From assembly GCF_000340215.1 (NCBI RefSeq), contig NW_006921533.1, positions 1,099,161 through 1,163,160 on the forward strand: a stretch of 64,000 bases of DNA. Direction: 5' to 3'. Of this stretch, positions 12,571 through 23,799 are shown in pieces. Position 1 is the stretch's first letter, and each line of letters begins with the position of its first letter. The position numbers and the translations under genes are program-made. Origin of the DNA: Pseudocercospora fijiensis CIRAD86 (Eukaryota > Ascomycota > Dothideomycetes > Mycosphaerellales > Mycosphaerellaceae). The notes beneath the pieces were generated by a model. The model ran no database searches, had not been told where the DNA came from, and saw nothing but the letters and a program-made list of their open reading frames with translations.

Positions 12571-13187
12571 CGGGATCGCACGTCAAAGATCTTGTTAGAC
12601 AGGATCGCCGCGATCTAGAAATTCCGACTACTCGCGATCCTATCCGATAGGATCCTCGCGATCGCGAATTTCGGGACAGCCCGTCCCGAAATTCGAGGGC
12701 AAGGAACGCAAAGGACGCGGGACAAGTTAGCCCGCAGTCAAAGCCTAACTACTACTACTCCGTATACTTCTACTACTACGAGGTATTTCGGGGTATTACG
12801 CGCTTATATAGGTCAAATTTAGCGGTTTCGTAGGTTTTTTTTATAAATAAATTTTTTTCGTTGAGGTTTCGTTAAATACAGCCGATATTTCGTTAAGGTT
12901 TCTTTTAAAAGCCGACGCTTAATAAGCAGAACTTTGAAAAAAAGTACACTCGAAACACTCGAGATTCTTTTCTAGATTCTAAGATAACTACTGGGTATTA
13001 AGACCTAAAAATTTATAATACTCTTGTTAGTATATAGAACTTTAAGTTCTATTTTTTAGATTTCTAAAAATAGTAAAGTATAACTTAGAAAAGCTAAAAT
13101 ACTATATTGCTTATTTCTGTTCCCTAGCTTTAGTTTCGTAGAAAATCTATAAATTTTATATTTTTTTATAATAATATACTAAAAATA

Positions 13188-13344
13188 GAGTACCTTTCTA
13201 CTATATTACTAAGCTATAAACCTACTAGAAAAAAAGATAAATTAGAAGTAAAATGTCTAGAAAAGTGATTTTCTTTCCTTTATATCTTTTTATCTAGAAG
13301 GTTTACGGCTTAGTAATATATAACAAAAATGTTCTATTTTTAGT
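13188..13344. repeat. Long imperfect hairpin
   Basis: The left arm, about 13188-13240 (opening ACTAAAAATAGA), is the imperfect reverse complement of the right arm, about 13283-13344 (ending TCTATTTTTAGT). A 42-bp loop separates them. It lies inside the foldback module. Confidence 0.75.
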
Positions 13345-13393
13345 ATAGTACTAGGTAAAAGTCTAACTTTTATAAGTTACCTATTTATCGTTC

Positions 13394-13451
13394 TAGGATC
13401 GCTTAGGATCGCTCGCGATCGCTTAGGATCGCTTAGGATCGATAGGATCGG
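13394..13451. repeat. Direct repeats of CTTAGGATCG
   Basis: About five degenerate copies of a 10-bp unit related to the 12533-12570 unit, with GGATCG instead of GGATCC. It forms the inner part of the right inverted end of the foldback module. Confidence 0.75.
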
Positions 13452-13474
13452 TAAAAAAGTTTCCGTAACGAGTA

Positions 13475-15560
13475 GAGGTTGCTAGGGTAGGCTACTATTA
13501 TAGAGTAGTAACAATAGGCGGACCGCTAGCGGAACGACTAGCGTTAGCGTAGACAGGCATACTACTATCTTCGTTATCGATAGAGCTACGACGTAGAGTC
13601 TTAGGAATAGGTACGCTACCGCTAACGTCGGCGCGAGGGACTAGTATACTAGGACGCGTAGTACGTACCTCCGTAAGGTCCTTACCCTCGTCTCTATTGC
13701 TTAACTCTTAAATACCGCTACTACTACGACGGCGATATAGCTTGCTTTAACGAGGTATACGGCTACGGCGAGAGGGCGGTAATAGCGAGCTAAGGCTACC
13801 CGATATAATAGGATCGTATAAGTCGTCGGAGAGTAGACTCTCCTTACTATTAGCGTCGCTAGAGAGGGAAATAGTATTAGAATCTTAGAAAACCTCGACG
13901 GGCTAAGTATAGGTACGCTTATATAGCGAGGGGGTAGCGATCTTAGTACTACGAATACGGTCTAGTACGTTACGGCGACCTACGAAGACTACTTTATTAC
14001 CCTTACGGCGTTAAATCTCGCGCTAAACTATAGCGCGACCGCCGGCGTCGTAGAGTAAAGCGCGCTTAGCGGTAGTAAGGGCAGCTAAGACGTACTCCGC
14101 CTTAGGAGCTAGTATAGCTATACGCGTACGACGCTTACGAGAGGGTATAAACATATTAAGTAGGCCGTTAGTACTAGTAAGCTTCTTAGGAGAGCTACTA
14201 TCGAGTAATTCCTCCTTAGAGGTCTCCTCGTCGCTAGGGGAGCCTATACTACGTATACGCTAAAATTCTTTAGTAAGGTTGCGTCGTAGTACCTTCGTAG
14301 GAGACTAATTAATCGTAAGCTCGCTACCGAGGGCGTTACGCTAGCGTATAGTGTTGCCCGAGCCGGAACTAGAGCCTTCTATATAAAGAATAGAGCGCGG
14401 GTTACTAGCGAAGCGACGGCGCGAGCGATAAGTCGACGTAATATAGTTATCCTTAGAGTCGGTAAACGCGTCGCCGCGCGTACGCTTAGTAGTAGCTAGT
14501 ATAGTATTAAGCGTATCTAGCAAAAGAGGCATACCCTAATCGGAGCGTAGGCGGCGCTTGCTTAGAGTACTAGGTAGCTAGTTCTAAAGTTCGTTTATAA
14601 TAGTATAGTCTAAACGATCGTTAGTATATATAGCGTACTTAGATAGATACTACCTAGGTTAGTAACCTTACTATAGGTAGATAGTAGGCGGGACTTACGG
14701 CGAAAGAACTAGATATACGTAACGAGGTGCGCTACGATAGATAGTTGCTAGAGTCGAGTAGCTACTACTCGAGTGCTAGGCTCTAATAGTCCTACGTAGA
14801 GCGAGGTAGCTAAGTATTAAGACCCTAGGCGAGGCCCTTATAGTTAAGCTCTACCTCGACGGAACGAATAGACCGGTTTAAGGTACGTATAGCTAAGAAT
14901 AGAGTACGAGCTATAGTCGTAGCGCGGCGCGAGGTACGTACGAGAATATATCGCTCGGCGTCGCTATCGACGCCTTCGATTAGATAGTCTACTATACGAC
15001 GATAATCGAGGTATAGCTAGCGAATACGATTAATCCGACCTTACTAGGCTAGGCCTAGCTATAAAAGGTTAGTAAGCGGAGCGACGGCGGTATTAGGGAG
15101 CCTACCTCTTTATATCCTCCCTTATATAAGCGTTAGTACTTCTTATACGTACGATAAGCTATACGCTTATAGAGCGTACCTCCGGCGAGCGACTTTACGT
15201 AACGCTTATAGGCGATAAGTATAACTACCGCTATCGTAGTAAGATCTTCGGGGCGCTATTAGTAGTTCGTGTCTTCCGATAGCGATACGGCTAACTCCCG
15301 GATCTCCTAATATCTATTCCGACTATCTAGGCGATAGCCCTAAACGTAGGCGCTAGCTATATCGATAGCAAATCTTCTTCTTAATAGAAGTCGGAGCGAA
15401 TACGGTTAGGATTAGAGCCTATAGTAAGTAAAGGGTAATAGGGCGGCGGAGCGCTTATAGTATTAAAGAAGGTTGTAAGTATAAAGTAGAACGCGGAGCG
15501 AGAGCGCGTCGCTTTATCCTAAGGACTACGCGTTACCGCCGGTAGAACGATAGCGAAGCG
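13475..15560 (-). pseudogene. Unidentified RIP-degraded coding-like block
   Basis: The minus strand can be read through TAG stops over about 2 kb in mostly one frame. The reading contains a charged, possibly helical region (about 15000-14800) and a Ser/Arg/Lys-rich tail (about 14530-13560). The longest open piece is 14532-14341 (63 residues). I recognise no domain: no RT, integrase or DDE motif. It could be the first ORF of another retroelement or a decayed host gene. It lies between the foldback module and the Copia element. Composition is as CpA/TpG-poor as the surrounding elements. Confidence 0.4.
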
Positions 15561-15580
15561 ACGGCTAGCCTAGTAACACT

Positions 15581-15700
15581 TGATGTAACTAATGTATTTC
15601 GAGAGAGACTATCTACGAGAAAGTCGGAAGAAGAAGTGCGGCAGTTGCAGCCTTAGGCATTAGGCACGTAATAGACCCTAATACCTAGACACACACTCCA
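15581..15700 (-). repeat. Copia LTR, left (3' LTR)
   Basis: 120 bp opening TGATGTAACTAATG and closing CACACTCCA. It is near-identical to 20801-20920. A purine-rich tract on the minus strand (about 15701-15715, AGGGGGTGACT) adjoins it as expected for a polypurine tract. Confidence 0.85.
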
Positions 15701-15899
15701 AGTCACCCCCTTAGCACGTGCATATCGCTATAGAATAAAGCAAACCAAACACAATAGCCACTTAGTTAGCAAAGCAAACAGGGGTATTAGGTAAGCAGAA
15801 GCAGGTGAACAAACTAGACCACTCTTAGGTTAAACAGACAAAGCAAACAAAGGCCCTTTCTTCTCAGTACTTAGTAGCTAGCTTTGCAGCGCTCTTAAT

Positions 15900-18800
15900 A
15901 GCGGCCTTGCAATCTACTAGGTTTAGTTGTTCAACAAAGCGGCCGTACTTAATCTTATTAAGCGGCTTAATGAAGCTATCGGCTATCTAATTATATATGC
16001 TAACCTATTAGACTACAATGGAACTATTAGTAATCTTCTCTCGGATGTAGTAGACTCGAGCATCTATATACTTCGTACGGCTATTAATGCTAGTCGACTT
16101 AGTAATAGCAATAGCGGACTAATTGTCCTCGTAGAGCGTAACTAGAAGAATATAGCCCTTATAGCCAATTTCCTTCAATGAACGAGCTAAGGCAACTGCT
16201 TCCTTAGCCCCTATAGTGAGTTGAACATACTCCGCTTTAGTTGATAATAGTGTAACGAGTGTCTAGCGGCCGGACTTATATAATAGAGGTCCGCCTGCAA
16301 TAGTAAAGTAGAAGCCGCCTATAGAGCGACGAGTGACTAGGTCATTAGCCTATAAGGCATTACAGTACCTAGCAAAGTTGAGCTCATCGTTCTATATACC
16401 TTGGAAGCGCATGCTACGACTAAGGGTACTAACTAGGTACTCAATTAGCTAAAGGAGTGCGGCATAATGCTCTTTAGTAGGGTTGGAGATGAATCGTAAT
16501 AACAGGCCCGCAGTATAGCAAGCATTAGGTCGTATAATCATCGCTGGCTACAGTACTTCACTAACTCCTTCTTAATACTGAGTCTTGAAGGCAGCGCTAG
16601 CAGTATAGCCCTTAGGTGCGCGTTGAATAGACGTCTTAATATAGCGAGGTGCTATTAGAGTAGCTAGACTGACACGGCTACGCATACTATATTTCTTACT
16701 AAGCCTATTTAAATAGGCATCTTGAACGACGTGAATAGTGCGCTAGCTACGGTTACGGATGATCCGCATACCGAGATAGTAGTGCAGGTTACTAAGTTCT
16801 CGTATGTTGAATCGGTCCTTTAGCATCTAAGCAACGGCTTCTAGTGCTAATAGGCTATAGGCGATAATAATTATATTATCGACGTAGATGACGATAATCG
16901 AGCCGCTAACGTGCTTGAATACACAGACGTCGGACATTATTGGAATGAAGTCCAGGCTCTTTAAGTACTTCCGAAGCTCTTTATACTATAGCATTAGTGA
17001 CTGCTTTAGACTATATAGTGCCTTTAGCAATAGACAAACTATGCCCTTGCTACTACGCTCTTCAAAGCCGTATAGCTGTTTAACGTAGATCTTGTGCTTA
17101 TCGCTAATTAGGGCATTAAGGAAGGCTGTTAGAATATCGTATTGCTTAGCCTCTAGGTCGTAATAAGCAATCAGGCCAAACAGGGCTCGAAGCGTGTAGG
17201 GCTTAGCAACAGCCGTATAGGTCTTATTATAATCCTGTCCTTCGACCTATGTAAAGCTACGGACGACCTATCGAGCCTTGAACCGGCTTACCTTGCTATT
17301 AGCGTTACGCTTAATAGTAAAGACCCAACGACTACGAACAACCTTGCGACCTTCTAGCACCTCCAACCGAGATACATGCACCTATATATAGTTGTCGATT
17401 AGTGACTTGTATTCAGCCTCGCAAGCTTCCTTCTATTGTAGCTAATATAGCGACCGAGTTGCTTCCTTGTAACTCTTCGGAATAGGAATAGTGTCCTTAG
17501 GCTTATTAGGCTGTTCAGCAATGTAGTAGGAAGCTATAAAGCCCTTTATATAGGCTATCGGCATATTAGCTATTGTGCGTCGAGTCGACCGCTTAACACT
17601 ACAATCAGCTAGATAGCTACGCAACAGGTTACGAGCGGACTTGTTGCTACGGGTTGTACGGGTAGAACGAGCGCCTGTCGTGTTAGGTCGCTTAAACTCT
17701 AGCAACTAGCTAGGCTCACCCTTCTTCGCATTTAGATTAAAGGGCGGAGCTTAATCTTCCTTAGCTGATTAGAAGCTATCTTCATTACTCGAAGCTGGTA
17801 GTTGAACGTCTAGAAGGTCGTTATCGAGTGGCAACGGACCAGCGACCTTATTAGTCACCTCTATGTCCTAAGCAGGCTCGTCTAGAGGCTCTTCTTGCTA
17901 GGCTAGAAGCTGCTAGACTATACTAGCGGCGTCGGCTAGTAACGGAGCCTCGTTGCTTGTAGAATTGAACAGAGCCGGCATAATAGACTCAATGCTAATA
18001 AACTCGCTCTTAGAAGGGTTATTAGGATTAGTGTATGGATCCATGCCATTTAGAAGCAGAAGGTTACTATCTAACTTAATAAACTGAATATCCTTAGAAG
18101 CGACAACCTTGCGTTAATTAGGCAGGTAGATCATGTACTTTCCAGAGTCTATAGAGCCCTTAGTATAGCTAACTAGCTTGCCAACAAGACCTCTACTATC
18201 TATCTTCTTTCTACGAGCAACACTGTAATCGTAGGCAATTGCAGTACAGCTATAAGCTCGAAGGTGCTATAGGCGTAGCTGTGTTCGTAACCAATTAAGC
18301 TCCTTAGCTATAATAGTATATAGGCTTCCTCCGTTAGCGGTTAGCGTAATATTAAGGACCTGTATAGCGGAGGCAACAGCATATAGCTATAGAGACTTCG
18401 GAAGGTTGGCGTGCAGCATTATCTTCCGAGCGGTTGTGCATACGATATAGTTGCTGACCTTAGCCAGGCTATTCTAAGTAGAAGAATGAGGTGCTGTAAC
18501 CTGCAGTACAATGCCCTAATTACGAGCCTAATTTAATAGCTGATTTCCGCCGTATTCACCCCCTCTATCGAGGCGGTAGATTAGGATTAAGTAACTAGTC
18601 TGTATACGGATATGTACACGATGGTCCTTGATAGCCACTGCAGCCCCTAACTTAAGCGTACTAGCATATTCGTATCGATAGCCTAACTTAGCGCATATAA
18701 ACAGTGTGAAATAGCGCTCCTGCAACAGACTAGGATTAGTAATAGTAACTACATCTATATAGACAATGTAATAGATCGTAGATAGTCGTACGCGTAGCAG

Positions 18801-19600
18801 CCTATTGTATTCCTTATGCGACATAGCTATACGATAGGCAATGCAGTTGCGGAAGTCCTTCTTGGCACTAGTAATAACAATCTAACCCTTAGATTCCATT
18901 CTTAACAGCTTGCGGTGATGAATATAGCTATATCGCAGATGCTACTTATCTATAGTGCCTGTAGGTACCCCCTTCTTCGACAGAAGCGCAACAACCTAGC
19001 TATCCGGACTAGAGGTTGGTGTATAGAGGTAGGGGAGACTATTCTTACGGTATATCTAAGCGACAGTGACCTTATTGCCCTCTACTATCGTAAACAGCAT
19101 ACGCTTGTTATTACGGTAGAAGCAACCCTTGTCGGCGAGCTTCTTAGTAGATAGAAGGTTGGCTGCCAGACTAGGAATATATAGTATATCAGACAGCTTC
19201 ATGCTGCTTACACTACGTTTATTAACAACCTTAGTCTAAGCTATGCTAACTATCGTAGCGTGCTTCGTGTTGCTACTAAACCGGATAGGAATGTGACAGC
19301 CTTTATATTTAATAAGCAATAAAGGGTCGTTGACTATATACATACTAGTACCTAAGTCGACAACCTAATTAGTAGTACGAGTGCTAGCAGTAAGAGCCGT
19401 AGAAACCAGGTCGCTCACAGTGACCGTAGCTATAAAGGCGTAATTGTGGCTTGGGTCTAATAACACCCCCGGGGTAGCATTAGCCGCATACAGCCCCTAA
19501 GCACTATTCTAACTAGATAGCGGCTGCTGCTGACTAGTTAGTCCACGCTACTACTGTTGCTGCACCCCCTTCTTCTTAGCCTTCTGCTGTTTACGACGCA
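15900..19600 (-). pseudogene. Copia pol: integrase, reverse transcriptase, RNase H
   Basis: Minus strand. The integrase core is at about 18830-18450 (I-D-V-V, then R-L-D-R-G-G-E-Y); its largest open piece is 18824-18528. A linker follows, including the open piece 17705-17442. RT runs from about 17400 to 16450 with S-R-W-V-F, F-L-N-A and, near 16890, Y-V-D-N in place of Y-V-D-D. The RNase H end is at about 16300-15930 (T-K-A-E-Y ... G-A-K-E-A). The Asp-to-Asn change in the RT catalytic pair is a C-to-T at CpA on the + strand. In-frame stops are scattered but less dense than in the Gypsy elements. Confidence 0.85.
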
Positions 19601-20790
19601 GTCGGTCTTCCTCCTTCAGGTAAGGGTACTTAGTATAGCAGCGGTTAGAAGGGTGTAATCCCTAACAATAGGCGCACTTCTTACGGTTAGACTAATAACT
19701 ATTCTGATTCTAGTTGCTTCCACCGCGGCCTCGACTATTGTTGCTGTTTCCGCGGCTACTACGACCGCTACGGTTCGAGTTACCTCGACCGTTGTTGTTG
19801 TTACTATTGCCACCTTACTGTTGTGGTTAGCGCTAAAGACTAAAGAAGCCATTGTATTGGGCCTAGTTCAATTGAGCTATATTCTCATTAAGTAACGCGC
19901 TAATAATGTTGTCGAGTGTGTTATCGTTAATAGTGTATTCGGAGGCGCGTATCTGCTCTCGGCGTATCTATGCGAAAGCCTCGTAGAATAGAGAGATCTG
20001 TATAATAAACATATAGATAGCCTAGTATTAGCTAATAGCCAATTTGGTATCCTTCAAGGTACTAAGCTTCTTCTTATACTTATTATAGAACTTCTCAATG
20101 TCCTTGCTATTATACCGAAGGGTAATATATTCCTAGTAGAGCATGAATTTAGTAGACCTACCTTTACTAGTGTATTTCTTATATAGGTAAGTCTACACTT
20201 CCTGCGATATAGCGAGACTAAGCAACGACTACTAAACCTCGGCGACACAGTTAGCAAAGATCTACGTACGCGCTAATTGATCTTTTGCTTCCTATTCATC
20301 TTGTCGGTCTTTAAACTCTAACTGAGTTTTAGAAGACAACTTAACATTAGGCTTTAGGCGGGTCCCCTAGACATAGCGCTATACCTATATGCCTTTAAGG
20401 GCACCCTTAGCGGTATAAGACTATAATGGATAATTCTCCTTATTCTTCAGCTTAGGGATGTTGCTTATGTAAGCGCTAGCAGAAGTTGTAGGGGGAGCTA
20501 TTGCGGACAGCGACGGCGATAATATAGAAAGAGACTTTAGACTTGTCTTAAGGGGCGGCCGATAGGCGCGCCTGTGTTCTAGTGTAGCGGACAGCTAACA
20601 CTATTGTTAGGAACCGGTGTAGCGGACAGCCAACACTAAGGACTCGAGTCGGACTAGCACCTGCTAGAACCCTCGAGGGCGGCGACGACGATAATAGTGT
20701 CGGCGCAATTTTTGGTGACGAGCGCTATCTACGCAGCAGTCGGATTGACTATTAGAATACGTATAGAATGCGTTAGAAACGCAGGGGGCT
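19600..20790 (-). pseudogene. Copia gag with zinc knuckle
   Basis: Minus-strand gag of the Copia element. Near 19690-19640 an intact CCHC finger reads K-C-A-Y-C, then a stop, then G-L-H-P-S-N-R-C. It is preceded by an Asn/Gly/Arg-rich stretch (19850-19700). The N-terminal part (20780-19870) has helical retro-gag character. A putative primer-binding site, TGGTTATAAGC on the minus strand just inside the 5' LTR, resembles Copia sites. Confidence 0.7.
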
Positions 20791-20800
20791 TATAACCACT

Positions 20801-20920
20801 TAATGTAACTAATGTATTTCGAGAGAGACTATCTACGAGAAAGTCGGAAGAAGAAGTGCGGCAGTTGCAGCCTTAGGCATTAGGCACGTAATAGACCCTA
20901 ACACCTAGACACACACTCTA
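20801..20920 (-). repeat. Copia LTR, right (5' LTR)
   Basis: 120-bp direct repeat of 15581-15700, opening TAATGTAAC (TG changed to TA) and closing CACACTCTA (CA changed to TA). Confidence 0.85.
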
Positions 20921-21608
20921 AGTGCAACTACGTACTAAAACAAACAACCCGACCTCCGACAAGATTTTAGAGCCGCGTACGCGCCGCGCGCGTAAGTAAC
21001 GAATAAGGAAAGCGAGGAGAAATAGAAGAGCCCTAGTTAGCGAGTATAGCGTATAGACGCGAGGAGGTAATATCGGGAATAGGGCCCGTATACCGCATAT
21101 AACGCTTAGCTAGCTAGCCTACTAACCTAATACGGCGGGATAACCCGAAAGCCCGGCCTTAGGTATCGAAACCCTAAGCACCGTAGGCGGGCCGCCTACG
21201 GGCTACGATAGTAACCGGCCTCTATACGCAAATTAGCGTCGCTTCGATACTACTATATATACCTAGATTAGTAAGCAATTTGGCTACTAAGGATACTAGC
21301 CTAGAGAGGAGGCGCCTATAAAGATTTCGATATCGAGCTAATAGGATCGGTCTTCCTTATTAGGGGTTGCGACGAGCCGAACTTTAGCCGACAGACTAGG
21401 GTTCGATAGCGGACCCCCGGCGGGCTACGTCGCTTAAGCCTATAAAGGCTACGTCGCTTACCCCTACTTATAGGGATAAAAGAGGGCCTACGATCCTCCC
21501 TTTCCTTAGATTCTTTAGGATTATTCTAGTATTGCAAATAGAGGCTATTACATTACTATACAACCTAATATTCGTCTTATATACTCTTACTTCTAACGAT
21601 ATCCTAAC
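20921..21608. other. Unassigned sequence before element 4, possible LTR/leader
   Basis: No gene is visible. A GATAAAAGAGGG box followed by a pyrimidine-rich stretch (about 21470-21530) and an end at CCTAACA (21602-21608) would suit a 5' LTR promoter of element 4, but no second copy was found. The palindrome GTAGGCGGGCCGCCTAC at about 21184-21200 resembles the one near 12261. Confidence 0.35.
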
Positions 21609-23385
21609 AATTATACCTTAATAGCTTATAATAAACCTTAGTCTAGTATATTAGACGTAGGGTAGGATATTAAATATTAATTATTAGTAATAGTTAACTA
21701 CGGTTATACCGGTTTATCCTTTATTAACTTATATTACGCGTACTAATACTAGCTCCCTATCTATAACCTAGAAGAGCTATATAGATTAACTACTTTCGAC
21801 GGCAGTTTCGTAGTAGACGTTACTTAGTATACTAGGGCGACTATTAATATTAATAGCTATATTAAATATAGGGCCTTCTATCTTACTATATTAGGATATT
21901 ACCCTATTATCCTTAGCCGTCCGTAGCTTAACAAATATAACCCTCGCGTCGACTAGAAGCTTAACCGAGTATAGTTTAACTCCGATTACTATAAGGAATA
22001 TTATAACGACTTATATACTATCGTTCGCGCTTACGGCTTATCCGATCGCGAAGATAACGATACGCTAGCTTACGCCGAGCCTATAGCAACGTAGCACTAT
22101 TAACTATAACTAGCTTATAACTTATCGGACGATACCGATATAGTAAAGCTTATCGACTCGATATAAAAGTACTATACGTAGCGCGATTGTCCTACGCGCC
22201 GATTAGTATTAACTTAGTTCTTATCTCCGCCCTTACCTCCGCTAATTCCGTTACCTCGACTAGTACGGAAACGCTTATTACTACCGCTTATCTATCTTAC
22301 CGGCGTAACTATAGCTCTAGTAAGCGTATAGGTCTTCGACTAGTAAATTAAAAAGAAGGAGTTATTTGTATTCGCCGTATTATTACGGAATATAGAAAAA
22401 GAGATAGCTAAGAAGAAGTATATTAACCCGGCCGATAAAGTCCCTTAGTACTATTATAGTAGGCTAATATTATTCTCGTAGAAAGATGCGAAGAAGTTAC
22501 TACCGTACCGACCTAGATAGAATTACTATATCGATATTATCGAAGGTAAGGAAACGACGTATAGCCCGCTCTATAGTATATCGTACGAGGAATTAGAAGT
22601 TCTACGTAACTATTTAAAGGACAATCTCGATAAGGGCTTTATTTAAGTATTAACCTTATAGTACTCTTCGCTAGTACTATTCGTTAAGAAACCTAGTAGA
22701 GGTTTACGGTTCTACGTAGACTACCGTAAGCTAAACGAGATTATAGTAAAGAATAGATACCCTATCCCTCTTATTTAGGAGATACTCGATCGATTAAGTA
22801 AAGTAGTTATATATACTAAACTCGATATTATCTCGGCCTTTAACTAACTTTGTATCGAGCTAGGTTACGAGTAGAAGACAGCCTTCCGTACCCGTTATAG
22901 TCTCTTCGAATATAAGGTTATACTATTCGGGCTCTATAACGCGCTATTAACCTTTTAGTAATATATTAATAACGCTCTCCGACCCTTCTTCGACGTATTC
23001 TATACCGCGTATCTAGATAATATACTTATCTATTCTAATTTAATTAAAGAATATCGCTATTACGTTCGCTAAGTAATAGACGCACTCCTTAAAGCTAGCC
23101 TACGAGCTAATATATTAAAGTTAGAGTTTAAAGTAATAATAGTTAAATACTTAGGCCTCGTTATTAGTACCGACGGTATCTATATAGATAATAAGAAGGT
23201 CGAAGCCGTACGCGATTAGCCTATTCCTACTAATATTAAAGATATATAGTCCTTCCTCGGCTTTGTAAACTTCTATCGATACTTTATCCGTAACTTCGTA
23301 TATATCGTTAAGCCTATAGTCCTACTAACGTATAAAGACACGCCCTTCGTATAGATAATAGCCTACTAAAACTCCTTCGAACGAC
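21609..23385 (+). mobile_element. Element 4, left part: Gypsy chromovirus (protease, RT)
   Basis: A second Gypsy lineage on the + strand. The protease is at about 21690-21960; its active site, decayed to V-N-Y-G-Y-T-G, is recognisable by the downstream Y-P-I-I-L and L-N-K-Y-N-P motifs. RT lies at about 22510-23100 with V-D-Y-R-K-L-N and Y-L-D-N (catalytic Asp mutated). Almost no room is left for gag, so this copy is 5'-deleted or very divergent. The frame is cut at 23385 by element 3. CpA depletion is extreme. Confidence 0.82.
23381..23385. repeat. Target-site duplication ACGAC, left copy (element 3)
   Basis: ACGAC immediately precedes the TG of the left LTR and is repeated at 30590-30594 after the right LTR. 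Confidence 0.87.
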
Positions 23386-23582
23386 TGTTAGGACTAAAGA
23401 GATTACACGTAATTAGTATGTAACCGGGCTCGAGTAAAGCTAGGGTCTTAATGCCTTAGGCAGGGCTTAGCGCTTAGCAATAGGCTAACTTGCCTGCCTT
23501 CCTCCCTCTCCTCCTAGCTCCTTATCGAATACTACTCGTACCTACTACTACCCTATCTACCTGCTAATATACCCTTCTTATA
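23386..23582 (+). repeat. Element 3 LTR, left (5' LTR)
   Basis: 197 bp opening TGTTAGGACTAAAGAG and ending ACCCTTCTTATA (terminal CA changed to TA). It is the reverse-orientation homologue of the element 2 LTR. Confidence 0.9.
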
Positions 23583-23799
23583 TAGTATTCGATCTACCCT
23601 TTAAGGGTAGTAGCTAGATAGTTCTTATTTCAAGCTTTTAGCGGTATAGCTACGAATAAGACTAATCTAACTATATTACGCCCGAAGAACGGGACCTATA
23701 CGTACTATTCTATCGAAGTAACCGTACTAATTATTAAGTAAGGCCTTCTATACGGCCTATTATACTAAGTTAATCGTACTAGACTAATATCTACTAATT

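Larger units (their letters stand above)
12483..13470. repeat. Foldback module with inverted ends and AGGATC repeats
   Basis: The ends are inverted repeats. The left end (12483 on) reads GCGTTACGAAAAC, a T-run, then CCGATC. The reverse complement of the right end (13470 leftwards) reads CGTTACGGAAAC, a T-run, then ACCGATCC. Inside each end is a cluster of GGATC(C/G) units (12505-12660 and 13394-13451). The core is AT-rich with a long hairpin at 13188-13344. No transposase is visible. It could be a non-autonomous foldback or MITE-like element, or a structural locus. Confidence 0.6.
15581..20920 (-). mobile_element. Ty1/Copia LTR retrotransposon, degraded
   Basis: A 5,340-bp element on the minus strand between 120-bp direct LTRs. 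The order gag, zinc knuckle, integrase, then RT and RNase H is the Copia order (integrase before RT). It retains noticeably more CA/TG than the Gypsy elements, with fewer stops, so it is probably younger. The flanks (ACACT before 15581, AGTGC after 20920) do not form a target duplication. Confidence 0.9.

Noticed and set aside
12435..12650. 71-codon frame with L-G-S repeats
   Set aside because: It is created by the CTTAGGATCC tandem repeat and has no upstream coding context.
12533..13451. Repeat clusters as a CRISPR array
   Set aside because: The units are tandem without spacers and the genome is eukaryotic.
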